Of a DNA stretch of 64,000 nt, positions 63,361 to 64,000 are shown one piece after another. Source of the stretch: Acinetobacter proteolyticus. Lineage in GTDB: Bacteria > Pseudomonadota > Gammaproteobacteria > Pseudomonadales > Moraxellaceae. The DNA lies in contig NZ_KB849179.1 of NCBI RefSeq assembly GCF_000367945.1, forward strand, positions 248,001-312,000. Reading direction: 5' to 3'. The position numbers were made by a program, and so were the translations under genes. The notes under the pieces were generated by a model. The model searched no databases and had not been told where the DNA came from. It was given only the letters and a program-made list of their open reading frames with translations. Position 1 is the first letter of the stretch; the number at the start of each line of letters is the position of its first letter.

Positions 63361-64000
63361 ATGAACTCTAAATTACCAGTAGAAATTGATATTCAAGATA
63401 TCTGGCAAAAAGATAAAGACCATGTGATTCACCCATGGACAGATTTTTCGACATTTAAAGACGAAGGTTCTTTAATTATGTCTAAAGGTGAAAATGTCTA
63501 TGTTTATGATGCACATGGCAATAAATACCTAGATGGTATCGGCGGCTTATGGTGTGTCAATGTCGGCTATGGACGTAAAGAAATTGCAGATGCGGTTGCT
63601 GAGCAAATTATGCAATTGCCTTATTACTCTCCATTTGGGCATCAAACGACTGCACCAGCAGCAAAGTTGGCTGCCAAACTGGCAGAGTTAGCACCGGGTA
63701 ACTTAAACCATGTGTTCTATGGTTGTGGTGGTTCGGTTGCCAATGATACCGCTGTGCGTTTGATTCACCATTATTTTTATCAAATTGGCAAGCCATCTAA
63801 GAAAAAGCTGATTGCTCGTAAGGATGCTTATCACGGCAGTACTTATATCAGTATGACCTTAACAGGAATTGAAGCCGATCATGTTGGCTTTGAGATTCAC
63901 AATCAATTAGTCCATCACGTTTCATGCCCGAATCCATATCGCAAGCCTGAATCTCAATCGATGGAAGATTTCTGTAATGAAAAAGTGCAGGAACTGGAAG
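63361..64000 (+). CDS. Class III omega-aminotransferase, 5' part
   Basis: The frame is open to the window end, giving the first 213 residues. LDGIGGLWCVNVGYGRKEIA, YYSPFGHQTTAPAAKLAAKL, FYGCGGSVANDTAVRLIHHY and RKDAYHGSTYISMTLTG are the N-terminal and PLP-phosphate blocks of omega-amino acid:pyruvate transaminases. GAGGACGG precedes ATG 63361. It follows the M20 hydrolase by 76 bases, so it may transaminate the released amino acid. It is distinct from the aminotransferases at 48.2 and 55.9 kb. The PLP Lys lies beyond the window. Confidence 0.88.
   Translation, partial: MNSKLPVEIDIQDIWQKDKDHVIHPWTDFSTFKDEGSLIMSKGENVYVYDAHGNKYLDGIGGLWCVNVGYGRKEIADAVAEQIMQLPYYSPFGHQTTAPAAKLAAKLAELAPGNLNHVFYGCGGSVANDTAVRLIHHYFYQIGKPSKKKLIARKDAYHGSTYISMTLTGIEADHVGFEIHNQLVHHVSCPNPYRKPESQSMEDFCNEKVQELE

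Noticed and set aside
1..64000. CRISPR arrays, tRNA or rRNA genes, prophage genes
   Set aside because: No spaced repeat array, no cloverleaf sequence and no phage-type genes were found on reading the window.

Overview
The window looks like a chromosomal segment of an Acinetobacter-type gammaproteobacterium (Moraxellaceae). This rests on moderate AT-richness by eye, a DcaP-type porin, two TorF-like outer membrane proteins, and an aerobic, catabolism-rich gene content organised as many small divergent regulator/transporter or regulator/enzyme pairs. The genus call is inference from family content; no rRNA or marker gene is present. I saw no tRNA, rRNA, CRISPR array, transposase or phage gene.

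Layout. 1-3.7 kb: end of a dsbA-like gene, xseB/xseA (exonuclease VII) and an aroP-type aromatic amino acid permease. 4.0-13.1 kb: a two-partner-secretion / contact-dependent inhibition (CDI) locus. It has a CdiB transporter, a short CdiA (1942 aa) ending in a PD-(D/E)XK nuclease-like toxin, and a very large (466 aa) putative immunity protein. 13.2-17.2 kb: a polar amino acid ABC importer with two paralogous binding lipoproteins. 17.2-26.9 kb: a VOC protein, a TorF-like porin, an HxlR/MFS divergent pair, copCD, two drug-efflux MFS genes (TetA-like and Fsr-like), an AraC regulator and a YcaQ-type DNA repair protein. 26.9-32.9 kb: glutaryl-CoA dehydrogenase, a fused indolepyruvate ferredoxin oxidoreductase and a divergent LysR.

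33.1-42.2 kb: a complete leucine/isovalerate catabolic operon (isovaleryl-CoA dehydrogenase, both methylcrotonyl-CoA carboxylase subunits, methylglutaconyl-CoA hydratase, HMG-CoA lyase). A divergent TetR and an acyl-CoA synthetase follow, then biotin synthase (biotin is the cofactor of the carboxylase) and a methyltransferase. 44.3-47.1 kb: DcaP-like porin and an aromatic-acid MFS symporter. 47.1-52.7 kb: LysR, omega-aminotransferase, CoA-acylating semialdehyde dehydrogenase and a GABA/beta-alanine-type permease, i.e. a beta-alanine catabolic set. 52.7-54.1 kb: RhtA-like exporter and Lrp regulator.

54.2-64.0 kb: a MocR/GabR-type regulator divergent from gabTD, then an exported amidohydrolase, a second TorF-like protein, an M20 amidase/carbamoylase and the start of another class III aminotransferase. 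Four promoters in this last region carry the same pair (or triplet) of TGG-centred direct repeats spaced exactly 24 bp. This ties the downstream genes to the GabR-like regulator and suggests one regulon for uptake and hydrolysis of an amide, ureido or omega-amino compound feeding the GABA shunt.

The two most interesting items are the CDI toxin with its oversized immunity candidate and the 24-bp-phased regulon.
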